In this document: one piece after another, positions 21,764-33,695 of the stretch
How the letters are laid out: each line of letters begins with the position of its first letter
Position numbering within the stretch: the first letter of the stretch is position 1
Assembly: GCA_028868905.1 (NCBI GenBank)
Contig: JAGWTQ010000008.1
Span: forward strand, 1 to 40,337
Reading direction: 5' to 3'
Length of the DNA: 40,337 nucleotides
DNA from: Betaproteobacteria bacterium
GTDB lineage: Bacteria; Pseudomonadota; Gammaproteobacteria; Burkholderiales; Ferrovaceae
Notes under the pieces: model-generated
Databases searched by the model: none
Told to the model about the DNA's origin: nothing
Seen by the model: the letters and a program-made list of their open reading frames with translations, nothing else
Position numbers and translations under genes: made by a program

Positions 21764-22727
21764 GGCGGGCCTCCCGCAGAACGGCAATGAGGGCCGCCAT
21801 GTCGGACGCCATGGCAATTTCCCAGGACACAGGTTCGCCACTGACCGGGTGCACCAGCCCCAGACGGAACGCATGCAGGGCCTGGCGGCCAAATGATTTC
21901 AGGGCTGACTGCGAACGAGGGTCCAACCGAAGGCCGCGTCCCCCGTAGACCGGATCGCCGGCCAGCGGAAACCCCAGATGCTGCAGGTGCACCCGAATCT
22001 GATGGGTTCTCCCTGTCTCCAGACGGCACTCGATCCATGTATGGCAAGGCAGGCGCTCCACCACATGAAAGTGGGTGACGGCTGGTCGTCCACCCGAGAC
22101 CACGGCCATGCGGGTGCGCTGGGTGGGATGGCGTCCGATGGGGGCATCCACGGTGCCATCATCCTGGATATGGCCTTGCACCAGGGCCCAGTAGTGCCGA
22201 TGGACCGTGCGCGCCTGCAGTTGGCGCACCAGTTCGGCATGGGCCTGCAAGGTGCGCGCCACCACCATGAGACCGCTGGTGTCCTTGTCGAGCCGATGGA
22301 CAATCCCGCAACGGGGAACGGGCCCCAGGCGGCTGTCGTAGTGAAGCAGGGCATTCTGCAACGTGCCGCTGCGGTTGCCGTTCCCCGGATGAACCACCAG
22401 TCCGGCCGGCTTGTTGATGACCAGCAGCGCGTCATCTTCGTACACCACCTCAATGCTGATGGCTTCCGGAGCAATGTCCTCGCTGCCTTCCTCTTCCGGC
22501 ACCTGGAGTGTCACCGCATCGCCGCTCCACACCTTGGATTTGGCCGTGGCCGCAGCGCCGTTGAGCAACACATGTCCTTCGCGCACCCAGCGCTGCAAGC
22601 GGCTCCGGGAAAATTCGGAAAACAGCTGGGCCAGGGCCTGATCCAGCCGCAGGCCCGCACAGACCTGCGGTATTTGAACCACAATCGGATCCGTTTCCTC
22701 AGGGCTGGTATAATCTTCCGACAGCAT
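21756..22727 (-). CDS. rluD: 23S rRNA pseudouridine synthase RluD
   Basis: S4-like 'LRLDQALAQLFSEFSRSRLQRWVREGHVLLNG' and catalytic 'IVHRLDKDTSGLMVVART'; start set at MLSEDYTSP. Confidence 0.93.
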   Translation of the reverse strand: MLSEDYTSPEETDPIVVQIPQVCAGLRLDQALAQLFSEFSRSRLQRWVREGHVLLNGAAATAKSKVWSGDAVTLQVPEEEGSEDIAPEAISIEVVYEDDALLVINKPAGLVVHPGNGNRSGTLQNALLHYDSRLGPVPRCGIVHRLDKDTSGLMVVARTLQAHAELVRQLQARTVHRHYWALVQGHIQDDGTVDAPIGRHPTQRTRMAVVSGGRPAVTHFHVVERLPCHTWIECRLETGRTHQIRVHLQHLGFPLAGDPVYGGRGLRLDPRSQSALKSFGRQALHAFRLGLVHPVSGEPVSWEIAMASDMAALIAVLREARHE

Positions 22728-22740
22728 GATGAATTTTCCT

Positions 22741-23553
22741 ATGACAAACATAAGTTTATCGCGTTTCTGCCTGCTTCTTCTCGCCACCTTGCTTACGGCC
22801 TGCGAAACCCTGTCGCAGGACTATGACCCCACGAAGGACTGGTCAGCAGCAAAACTGCACTCGGAGGCGAAAACAGAACTCCAGGACGGCAACTACGAGA
22901 AAGCCGCCAAGCTCTATGAGGCCCTCGAGTCCCGTTATCCCTACGGCGCCTACTCCCAGCAAGCACAACTGGAGCAGATCTACGTTTACTACAAGCAGCA
23001 TGAAACTGCTTCCGCCATCAGCGAAGCCGACCGTTTCATCAAAGCCCATCCCAATCATCCGGGGGTGGACTACGCCTACTACATGAAAGGGCTGGCCAAC
23101 TTCAACGACGACCTGGGCATCTTCGGCATATACAACCGCAGCGATCTCGCGGAACGCGACATGAAACCCACGCGCGAAGCCTTTGACGCCTTCAAGGAAT
23201 TGATCACGCGCTTTCCAAACAGCCGGTATGTTGGAGACGCCAGCTTACGCATGAAATATCTGGTGGACGTCATGGCGCATGCGGATCTCGCAACCGCCCG
23301 CTACTATTTCCACCGCCAGGCCTACCTTGCGGCCGCCAACCGCGCACAGGAAGTACTCAAGCGCTTTCCGCGAACTTCTTCCACGGAAGAAGCGCTCTAT
23401 ATCATGGCCAAAAGCTACGAAGCCATGGGCTTGCACGATCTTCAGAATGACAGCCTGCGGGTGTTGAGACAGGACTACCCCAACAGCAAGTTCCTGGCTT
23501 CGACTTCCTCGACGAAGGGTGGCGGGCGTCCCTGGTGGCGCCTGTTCTGGTAA
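22741..23553 (+). CDS. bamD: Outer-membrane assembly lipoprotein BamD (ComL)
   Basis: Lipobox 'LLATLLTAC', TPR-like 'YEKAAKLYEALESRYPYGAYSQQAQLEQIYVYYKQHETASAISEADRFIKAHPNHPGVDYAYYMKGL'. Confidence 0.95.
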   Translation: MTNISLSRFCLLLLATLLTACETLSQDYDPTKDWSAAKLHSEAKTELQDGNYEKAAKLYEALESRYPYGAYSQQAQLEQIYVYYKQHETASAISEADRFIKAHPNHPGVDYAYYMKGLANFNDDLGIFGIYNRSDLAERDMKPTREAFDAFKELITRFPNSRYVGDASLRMKYLVDVMAHADLATARYYFHRQAYLAAANRAQEVLKRFPRTSSTEEALYIMAKSYEAMGLHDLQNDSLRVLRQDYPNSKFLASTSSTKGGGRPWWRLFW

Positions 23554-23564
23554 CAGGACTCCAG

Positions 23565-23583
23565 ACCGGACCCCAAGTCCGGT
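23565..23583. terminator. Hairpin between convergent bamD and ftsB
   Basis: ACCGGAC-CCCAA-GTCCGGT perfect 7-bp stem, no strong T tract. Confidence 0.45.
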
Positions 23584-23898
23584 TCAGGGTTTGGTGGCAG
23601 GCGGGGTCGGGGGTGGGGATTGCACGTAACGGTAGTAGGCTTCGCCCTGGCGAACCATGCCCAGTTCAACCCGAGCCCGCTCTTCCAGCGCATCGGAACC
23701 TTTCCTGAGATCCTGAACTTCTGCGGAGAGCGCTTCGTTGCGCTTCTGCATGTCCAGGTTGGTGGCCTTCTGGGCCGCAATCTGCTGGTCCAGCGCCCGG
23801 ATGCGCAGCCACCCCCCTTTCCCCAGGATCAGGGCATAGGCCAGTACCACAACCATCGTGAGCAGCGCGTAGCGCAACCAGCGTGCCGGGTCCAGCAT
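23584..23898 (-). CDS. ftsB: Cell division protein FtsB
   Basis: Short protein with one TM and a coiled coil: 'IRALDQQIAAQKATNLDMQKRNEALSAEVQDLRKGSDALEERARVELGMVRQGEAYYRYV'; next to eno; start inferred at MLDPARW. Confidence 0.88.
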   Translation of the reverse strand: MLDPARWLRYALLTMVVVLAYALILGKGGWLRIRALDQQIAAQKATNLDMQKRNEALSAEVQDLRKGSDALEERARVELGMVRQGEAYYRYVQSPPPTPPATKP

Positions 23899-23909
23899 GC
23901 CCGCCCCCC

Positions 23910-27730
<3,821 letters not shown>

Positions 27731-27731
27731 T

Positions 27732-27760
27732 TATATCGCGCCCCCCCGTTCTCCACAAAC
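27732..27760 (-). promoter_or_regulatory. Candidate pyrG promoter
   Basis: Minus strand TTGTGG - 17 bp - TATAAT upstream of pyrG. Confidence 0.5.
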
Positions 27761-27803
27761 TCCTGTTTTTTTGTTGCCCAAAGAAGTTCTATAATAATCA
27801 GCC

Positions 27804-28460
27804 ATGAATGCACCCAGCAGCGATTTTCTGGAAACACCACTGCCGCGACACCCACTGCGCATGATGTTGCGCGGCCTTCTGCGCGGCAATGTGGTATTGC
27901 GTTGCCTCACTGAGCCAGAACTCATTGAACTGGAAAACCATCTCACCATTACCGAGGTGAAAAAGGGCGAAGCCCTGCTGGTCCAGGGGGCCTCGGAAAT
28001 GGACCAGTATTTCATCCTGGAAGGCATTCTCAAGCGGGTGGTAGCCAACGCGGAAGGCAAGGAAATGATCCTGCGCTTTGCCAGCGAATCCCAGATTGAA
28101 ACCAGTTATGCGGCCTGGCGCCTGGAAAACCGTGCCCCTTACAGCATTCGGGCCGTCACTCGGGTGCGGGTGGCCAAATGCCCGATTCCAGTCTGGGCCG
28201 AATTCATGGAACATTACCCCAAGCTCAAACACGATTTCGAATACGAAGTCATGCGCCTCATGAGTGAAATCATGGCGCACACCATCACGCTGCATTTGCT
28301 CGACGCCGCAGGGCGGATGGAACGGTTCATGCGCAAAAACCCGGAGATGGCCAATCTCCTCCCCAAAAAGGAGCTGGCACTGCATTTGAACATTTCCCCG
28401 GAAACACTGAGCCGCCTGTTACACCATCATCCCCAGGCAAACTCCCATCACACGACCTGA
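27804..28460 (+). CDS. Crp/Fnr-family transcriptional regulator
   Basis: cNMP-binding-like 'KKGEALLVQGASEMDQYFILEGILKRVVANAEGKEMILRFASESQ'; C-terminal HTH 'LPKKELALHLNISPETLSRLLHHHPQ' with E..SR as in FNR recognition helix; lacks the FNR N-terminal cysteine cluster. Confidence 0.88.
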   Translation: MNAPSSDFLETPLPRHPLRMMLRGLLRGNVVLRCLTEPELIELENHLTITEVKKGEALLVQGASEMDQYFILEGILKRVVANAEGKEMILRFASESQIETSYAAWRLENRAPYSIRAVTRVRVAKCPIPVWAEFMEHYPKLKHDFEYEVMRLMSEIMAHTITLHLLDAAGRMERFMRKNPEMANLLPKKELALHLNISPETLSRLLHHHPQANSHHTT

Positions 28461-28476
28461 TTGACGGCCTGAAAAA

Positions 28477-28505
28477 CAGCAGGCCGGGGATCGCCCGGCC
28501 TGCTG
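28477..28505. terminator. Hairpin between convergent Crp/Fnr regulator and formyltransferase-like gene
   Basis: CAGCAGGCCGGG-GATCG-CCCGGCCTGCTG perfect 12-bp stem; no clear T tract. Confidence 0.7.
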
Positions 28506-28529
28506 GGTACTGCTGTCGTCAACGCCCGG

Positions 28530-29462
28530 TCAGCTTCCGAACGCCGTACCCACCGTGATGCCATGAGCCTGCACAAACTCAGCAGCGCTGACCTTCTTGC
28601 CGTCCTCATGCTTGATCTTGAACACTTCGACCTGCCCACCCTGGGCCGTGATGCGGAAGCTGTCGGCACCGATTTCCGAGACTTCGCCAATCTTGCCCTT
28701 GACCGCACCGAACGTGCGGAACATGTGCTTGCGCGATTCGAAAATCTGCACTTTCTTGCCCTGCAGCGTGGTCCAGGCACCGGGAGCCGGATTGCAGCCA
28801 CGGATCAGGTTGTAGATGAAATCCACATGGTTGTTCCAGTTGATGCGGGATTCGCCCGCACGGAACCAGCCTTCATACGTAGCCACGGATTCGTCCTGAA
28901 CCACTTCCTTGTGACGCCCGGCCACCACGAGATCTGCAGCTTCCAGCATGGCCGCGACGCCCATCGGGAACAGGCGGTCGAAGTAGACCGAACCCAGGGT
29001 ATCGTCCGGGCCGATCGGTGTTTCCTTTTGCAGGACCACGGGACCTTCATCCAGGCCGTCATCGGGACGGAAAATAGTGAGGCCGGTCTTTGTGTCGCCG
29101 CGGATGATGGGCCAGTTGATGGAACTCGGTCCGCGATACAGGGGCAACAGGGACGGGTGATACTGAATGGTCCCGTGCTTGGGAATATTCACGAATTCCT
29201 GGGGTGCGAACTGCAGCACGTAGGCCATGATGCCGATTTCAGGAGCGAGCTCCCGCATGATCTCGATGGCTTTGGCATCCTTGAGCGAAGGGAGCTGAAA
29301 TACTTTCAGTCCCTTCTCCTGGGCTGCCAGACGCAGCGGATCCGGGCGTGCACCTTCCTTTTCAGGCGCGCAAAACACCCCGGCCACTTCATCACCACGG
29401 GCGAGAAAAGCTTCCATGACCCCTTTCCCGAAATCCTGTTGTCCGATGATGACGATCTTCAT
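28530..29462 (-). CDS. Stand-alone 10-formyltetrahydrofolate hydrolase/formyltransferase-domain protein (FDH/ALDH1L1 N-terminal-like)
   Basis: About 311 aa 'MKIVIIGQQDFGKGVMEAFLARGDEVAGVFCAPEKEGARPDPL', 'HGTIQYHPSLLPLYRGPSSINWPIIRGDTKTGLTIFRPDDGLDEGPVVLQKE', 'SRINWNNHVDFIYNLIRGCNPAPGAWT'; no aldehyde dehydrogenase domain follows. Confidence 0.85.
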   Translation of the reverse strand: MKIVIIGQQDFGKGVMEAFLARGDEVAGVFCAPEKEGARPDPLRLAAQEKGLKVFQLPSLKDAKAIEIMRELAPEIGIMAYVLQFAPQEFVNIPKHGTIQYHPSLLPLYRGPSSINWPIIRGDTKTGLTIFRPDDGLDEGPVVLQKETPIGPDDTLGSVYFDRLFPMGVAAMLEAADLVVAGRHKEVVQDESVATYEGWFRAGESRINWNNHVDFIYNLIRGCNPAPGAWTTLQGKKVQIFESRKHMFRTFGAVKGKIGEVSEIGADSFRITAQGGQVEVFKIKHEDGKKVSAAEFVQAHGITVGTAFGS

Positions 29463-29513
29463 AAGCAAAAAACTCCTTCCGATTTTGATCCGTTCAAGTT
29501 GCCAGCGCGGCCG

Positions 29514-30758
29514 TTACTTTGTGAAAGCGCCAGCCGTACGGTGCGTTTCAATGTCTTGTGCGTTCCAGCCCAGCACTTCCTTCAGCACTTCGTCCGTATG
29601 TTCACCGAGCAGGGGTGCGCTCTTGATCGGCACATGGTTGTCCGAAAGCTTGATGGGCATGCCCACGTTGTACCAGGTGCCCCGGACGGGATGCTCGAGT
29701 TCCACATACATTTCGCGCAGGAGAACGTGCTCGTCGGTGGCCAGATCTTCCGTGCTCATGATGGGGCCGCAAGGCACATCGATTTCGTTGAGCAGGGCCA
29801 TGAACTCGCGCTTGTCATACTTGCTGGCAAAATCGTTCAGCATGCTCCACATGACGGCCTGGTTCTTGCGCCGTTCGCCGATGGTGGAGAAACGTGCATC
29901 CTGCGCCAGGGCCTCACCGCCAACACGGCGCGCCAGGTTGTCCCACACGGCTTCCTGAACCACCACATAAACGTAATCGTTGGGGCCGCCCGGCTTGCAC
30001 TTGACCGCATTGCCCAGCTGGCCACCGCCGGAATCATTGCCGCTGCGAGGCGTGCTGTTGCGGCCCTGCGTCTCGATGGAGTACTCGGGCAGGGGGCCGC
30101 GCGTCAGGCGCTGATGATCGCGGAACTTCACGCGACAGAGGTTCATGACCGAATCCATCATGGCCACTTCCACGTATTGCCCCTTGCCCGTGCGCTCGCG
30201 CCCTTGCAGCGCGGCCAGAATGCCGATGGCCAGATGCAGGCCGGTGCCCGAATCGCCGATCTGGGCACCCGTCACGAGCGGAGGGCCGTCATCAAAACCG
30301 GTGGTGCTCATGGAGCCGCCCATGGCTTGCGCCACGTTTTCGTAGGCCTTGAACTCCGCATAGGGGCCCGATGAGCCAAAACCCTTGATGGACGCCATCA
30401 CAATACGGGGGTTGATGCTGTGCACGGTTTCCCAGTTGAAACCGAAACGGTCGAGAACGCCCGGGCCAAAGTTTTCCATGACCACGTCGCATTTCTTCAG
30501 CAGTTCCACGAAAACTTCCTTGCCTGCGGGGTTTTTCATGTTGACGCTGATTGAACGCTTGTTGCAGTTCAGCATCGTGAAATACAGGCTGTCTGCATTG
30601 GGGATGTCACGCAGCTGGCCGCGGGTGATATCGCCCGTGGGCGGCTCAAACTTGATTACGTCGGCACCCAGCCACGCCAGCAGCTGCGACGATGTCGGCC
30701 CAGCCTGCACATGTGTCATATCGAGAATCCGAATACCCGCCAGCGCTTTTTCCATCAT
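29514..30758 (-). CDS. frc: Formyl-CoA:oxalate CoA-transferase (class III, Frc/YfdW family)
   Basis: 'ILDMTHVQAGPTSSQLLAWLGADVIKFEPPTGDITRGQLRDIPNADSLYFTMLNCNKRSISVNMK', catalytic-Asp context 'GAQIGDSGTGLHLAIGILAAL', 'SGGGQLGNAVKCKPG', 'PLLGEHTDEVL'. Confidence 0.88.
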   Translation of the reverse strand: MMEKALAGIRILDMTHVQAGPTSSQLLAWLGADVIKFEPPTGDITRGQLRDIPNADSLYFTMLNCNKRSISVNMKNPAGKEVFVELLKKCDVVMENFGPGVLDRFGFNWETVHSINPRIVMASIKGFGSSGPYAEFKAYENVAQAMGGSMSTTGFDDGPPLVTGAQIGDSGTGLHLAIGILAALQGRERTGKGQYVEVAMMDSVMNLCRVKFRDHQRLTRGPLPEYSIETQGRNSTPRSGNDSGGGQLGNAVKCKPGGPNDYVYVVVQEAVWDNLARRVGGEALAQDARFSTIGERRKNQAVMWSMLNDFASKYDKREFMALLNEIDVPCGPIMSTEDLATDEHVLLREMYVELEHPVRGTWYNVGMPIKLSDNHVPIKSAPLLGEHTDEVLKEVLGWNAQDIETHRTAGAFTK

Positions 30759-30962
30759 TTTCCCCTCATCCGTTACTGGTCGTCCAAGTTACCCTAAACC
30801 GCCTGGTTTTCAGGTTGGCTGCTGCCATATTGCCGCAGCTTGCCCATTCCAGGAATCGTCGTTGCTAATGGTTCCCATAACCCCACGAGACCCGGATTCC
30901 GGGGCATTCCGCAGGAGGAAACCAGCAGGCAATTAGGATAATGGACGACCCCTCCCCTGTCC

Positions 30963-30976
30963 TTGACTCGGGTCAA
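30963..30976. promoter_or_regulatory. FNR/FixK-like palindrome TTGAC-TCGG-GTCAA
   Basis: Perfect 5+5 palindrome with N4 spacer; about 205 bp upstream of frc, overlapping the TauE-like stop codon. Confidence 0.45.
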
Positions 30977-31752
30977 GCAGCCCCGATGATCGACAGCAAC
31001 GACTGTGCCACGAGCAGGGTCGCCATGACGATCAGCGCCAGAAAAACCAGGCGCCGGTAGTTTCTCGGATCGATATTGCGCTGCAACCGCATGCCGGCCC
31101 AAAGCATGCCGACTGAAAGGAGTGCAAGGGGCAGCGACAACTGCAGCGTCTGCCAGTCAAAGTGCCCGCCCAGGGCAAGGGAAGCCGCCTGGGTCGATTT
31201 CCCGGCCAGGAAACACAGGTTGAGGATTTGCGTCATGGCCAGCGGTTCCAGGCCAAGTGCCATGAAATAAATGACCAGGGGAGGCAGCGCCACATTCACT
31301 GCGCCCGAGAGGACGCCAGCCATCAACCCCGCCACCGCACCGGCCCATTTCGGATGGCGGGCGATGACAGTCCAGTCCAGCATCTTGACGCGATCCTGCA
31401 CCAGGTACAGGGCAATCATGCCCGCCAGCAGCAGTTTGAGAATCGCCGTGTTGACGGAGAGCAGGAGCCGCGTGCCCAGCAAGGTGCCCAGCAGCACCCA
31501 CAGGGCCATGAACCCGTAGCGGCCTACGCTGGCACGCCATCGCCCTCCGCGCGCGATGCTCGCCAGATTGACGGCCAGATTGGGCAGCACGGTCAGCACG
31601 ATCGCCGTTTGCATGTCGGCCACCAGTGCAATGACGGGGGTCGAGATGAGCGGAAAACCGAAACCCAGCGTGCCATGCACGAGTCCGGAAACGGCGAGCA
31701 CCGCCACAGCAAAAAGTATCCAGTAAGGGTCGTGAAAAATGGCCGTCTCCAA
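30973..31752 (-). CDS. TauE/SafE-type (sulfite exporter family) membrane permease
   Basis: Hydrophobic protein 'VSGLVHGTLGFGFPLISTPVIALVADMQTAIVLTVLPNLAVNL...' and 'AGVLSGAVNVALPPLVIYFMALGL'; ORF extends to 31815 but start must lie after the hairpin; TTG at 31752 or a later start. Confidence 0.8.
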   Translation of the reverse strand: METAIFHDPYWILFAVAVLAVSGLVHGTLGFGFPLISTPVIALVADMQTAIVLTVLPNLAVNLASIARGGRWRASVGRYGFMALWVLLGTLLGTRLLLSVNTAILKLLLAGMIALYLVQDRVKMLDWTVIARHPKWAGAVAGLMAGVLSGAVNVALPPLVIYFMALGLEPLAMTQILNLCFLAGKSTQAASLALGGHFDWQTLQLSLPLALLSVGMLWAGMRLQRNIDPRNYRRLVFLALIVMATLLVAQSLLSIIGAA

Positions 31753-31784
31753 AATAAAACCACCCTGCCGGAGGCAGGGTGGTT
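31750..31784 (-). terminator. Intrinsic terminator of oxlT
   Basis: Minus strand AACCACCCTGCC-TCC-GGCAGGGTGGTT followed by TTATTTT; perfect 12-bp stem. Confidence 0.92.
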
Positions 31785-31839
31785 CATGTTTCAAACCTTG
31801 CCGGGCAGCCCACAACGGCTGCCGGCAGTTGGTCGGGAA

Positions 31840-33165
31840 TCAGGATGCCGCGGTTTGCGGCACGTTGCCGGCGGCAGCGCCTTCCTGAAGGCCCTTGTTG
31901 GAGTTTTCAATAAAGCGATGACGCATCGGCTGCAGGATGAACTTGGCAGCCAGTGCGGCACCAAAGGACAGCACCGCCGAAATGATGAACACGCGGTTCC
32001 AGTCGCCCTTCACCACAAACAGTGCGGTCAAGGGAACCAGCAGCGAAGCCGTACCCTTGGCGGTGTAAAGTGCACCCGCATTGCCGGTGGCATATTTCAC
32101 GCCAAAGGTGTCGGCACAGGTGGCCGGGAAGATGGAGTAAATTTCACCCCAGAACAGGAACACCATGGGAGCGAAAACCATGAACATCGTGGCATCGTGC
32201 CCGAAATTCATCAAACCCAGCAGCGCCAGGCCTTCGCCCGCGAACACCAGCATCATGGTGTTCTCGCGGCCGATGCGGTCTGAAATGAAACCGCACAGGG
32301 GCCGGGTGAACCCGTTGCACAGGCTGTCCAGGGACAACACCACGGTCAGGAGAGGCAATACTTCGCCAAAGTAGTTTACGGTCCATTTCGCGAAGCCGTA
32401 GTCGTTGGCGATCGGCTTGATCTGGGCCGTAGCGATCAGGCCGCCGGCAGCAACCGCCACGAACAAGGCGTAAATGACCCAGAACACCGGTGTACGGAGC
32501 ATCTGGTTCATCTTGTAATCAACCTTGCAGCTGGAAACCCGAGTCGATGCCACCACACCTTTGGGTGCGCGCGGTCGCACCATCAGCATGGCGATGATGA
32601 AAATGACCACACCCTGGCCGATGCCAAAATTGAAGAAGGCGGCTGTGTACGAAACCTTGACCATATTGGCGATGGGAATCACCGTCAACGCGGCACCCGC
32701 ACCAAAACCGGCAGCCGTCAGACCGGCAGCCAGGCCGCGCTTGTCCGGAAACCACTTGAGGGCATTGCCCACGCAGGTGCCATACACGCAACCGGCACCG
32801 ACGCCGGAAATCACGGCAGCCACGTAGAACGCTTCGAGTGAAGTGGCATAAGAATCCAGCACCCATCCCAAGGCCGCAAGAACGGCGCCCAGAGCAATCA
32901 CGGGGCGCGGACCGAACTTGTCCACGAGCCATCCTTCCACAGGCACCAGCCAGGTTTCAGTAATGATGAAAATGGAGAAGGAGACCTGGATCGCTGCCCG
33001 GGTCCAGTGGAATGTGTCCTGGATCTTGGGAACGAACAATGTCCAGGCATATTGCAGGTTGGCCACCAGCGCCATGCAAATGATCCCGAATACGAGCTGG
33101 AACCATCGGTTGTGGTAAAACGCGGCGCTGCCTTCACCGCTGTCTGAATGCTGGGTACTCGTCAT
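31840..33165 (-). CDS. oxlT: Oxalate/formate antiporter-family MFS transporter (OxlT-like)
   Basis: 'NRWFQLVFGIICMALVANLQYAWTLFVPKIQDTF', 'VDKFGPRPVIALGAVLAALGWVLDS', 'GVGAGCVYGTCVGNALKWFPDKRGLAAGLTAAGFGAG', 'MLRTPVFWVIYALFV'; SD GAGGAG before ATG 33165. Confidence 0.87.
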   Translation of the reverse strand: MTSTQHSDSGEGSAAFYHNRWFQLVFGIICMALVANLQYAWTLFVPKIQDTFHWTRAAIQVSFSIFIITETWLVPVEGWLVDKFGPRPVIALGAVLAALGWVLDSYATSLEAFYVAAVISGVGAGCVYGTCVGNALKWFPDKRGLAAGLTAAGFGAGAALTVIPIANMVKVSYTAAFFNFGIGQGVVIFIIAMLMVRPRAPKGVVASTRVSSCKVDYKMNQMLRTPVFWVIYALFVAVAAGGLIATAQIKPIANDYGFAKWTVNYFGEVLPLLTVVLSLDSLCNGFTRPLCGFISDRIGRENTMMLVFAGEGLALLGLMNFGHDATMFMVFAPMVFLFWGEIYSIFPATCADTFGVKYATGNAGALYTAKGTASLLVPLTALFVVKGDWNRVFIISAVLSFGAALAAKFILQPMRHRFIENSNKGLQEGAAAGNVPQTAAS

Positions 33166-33513
33166 AATCCTCTTCTCCTCGTGATGAAGTTCTTGTAAAT
33201 ACCAACCGATCAAGCCCGCGCTTTGCACACGGTAAAGTCTGCTTTGACGATACCGACGGACGCAACTTAAAAGTTTTGTTGCATTTGTTATTGTTCAGCG
33301 TGAGTCGGGTAGTGACGCTGCTGTCAGAACGACAGCCCAGGAAGAGCAGGATCAGCCGTAACACCAAAACCCGCACTCCTTAAGGGAGCTGCTTGCGCAC
33401 GCAAGCGCCGGGCTGGCACAAGGTTGGATCTGTCAGGGCTCCTCTCTGTTATGCGTATCACCTGATCAGTACAACTGCTGCGTTCAGCTTGGTCGAACAG
33501 TCGTAATAATGCC

Positions 33514-33527
33514 ATGATTTAGGTCAA
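33514..33527. promoter_or_regulatory. FNR/FixK-like site ATGAT-TTAG-GTCAA
   Basis: 8 of 10 match to TTGAT-N4-ATCAA in the oxlT/panE-like divergent intergenic region. Confidence 0.35.
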
Positions 33528-33535
33528 GGGCAAGT

Positions 33536-33553
33536 ACTGGTCATGAGACCAGT
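33536..33553. repeat. Inverted repeat ACTGGTC-ATGA-GACCAGT
   Basis: Perfect 7-bp arms in oxlT/panE-like intergenic region; TACTGGTC also occurs at 30774-30781 upstream of frc. Confidence 0.5.
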
Positions 33554-33623
33554 GGAAAAAGGGGCCATCTGTGATGCCCTATGGTTTCCACAACAATGCC
33601 CTATAACCCGGCTTGCCAATGAT

Positions 33624-33636
33624 TAGTAATATTACA
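33624..33636. promoter_or_regulatory. Candidate LysR-type T-N11-A box (TAGTAATATTACA)
   Basis: Contains perfect 10-bp palindrome GTAATATTAC, 60 bp upstream of panE-like ATG. Confidence 0.45.
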
Positions 33637-33695
33637 ACTGTACGCCGCGCCAGAAGCCGGCATGAATTTTTATCCTTAGGGGGAGCAGTTACACC

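Noticed and set aside
28563-30374. 603-aa plus-strand ORF opposite frc and the formyltransferase-like gene
   Set aside because: Antisense to two convincing enzymes; no family motif
33134-33515. Small ORFs (80 and 63 aa) in the oxlT/panE-like intergenic region
   Set aside because: No recognisable product or SD; the region is better explained as regulatory
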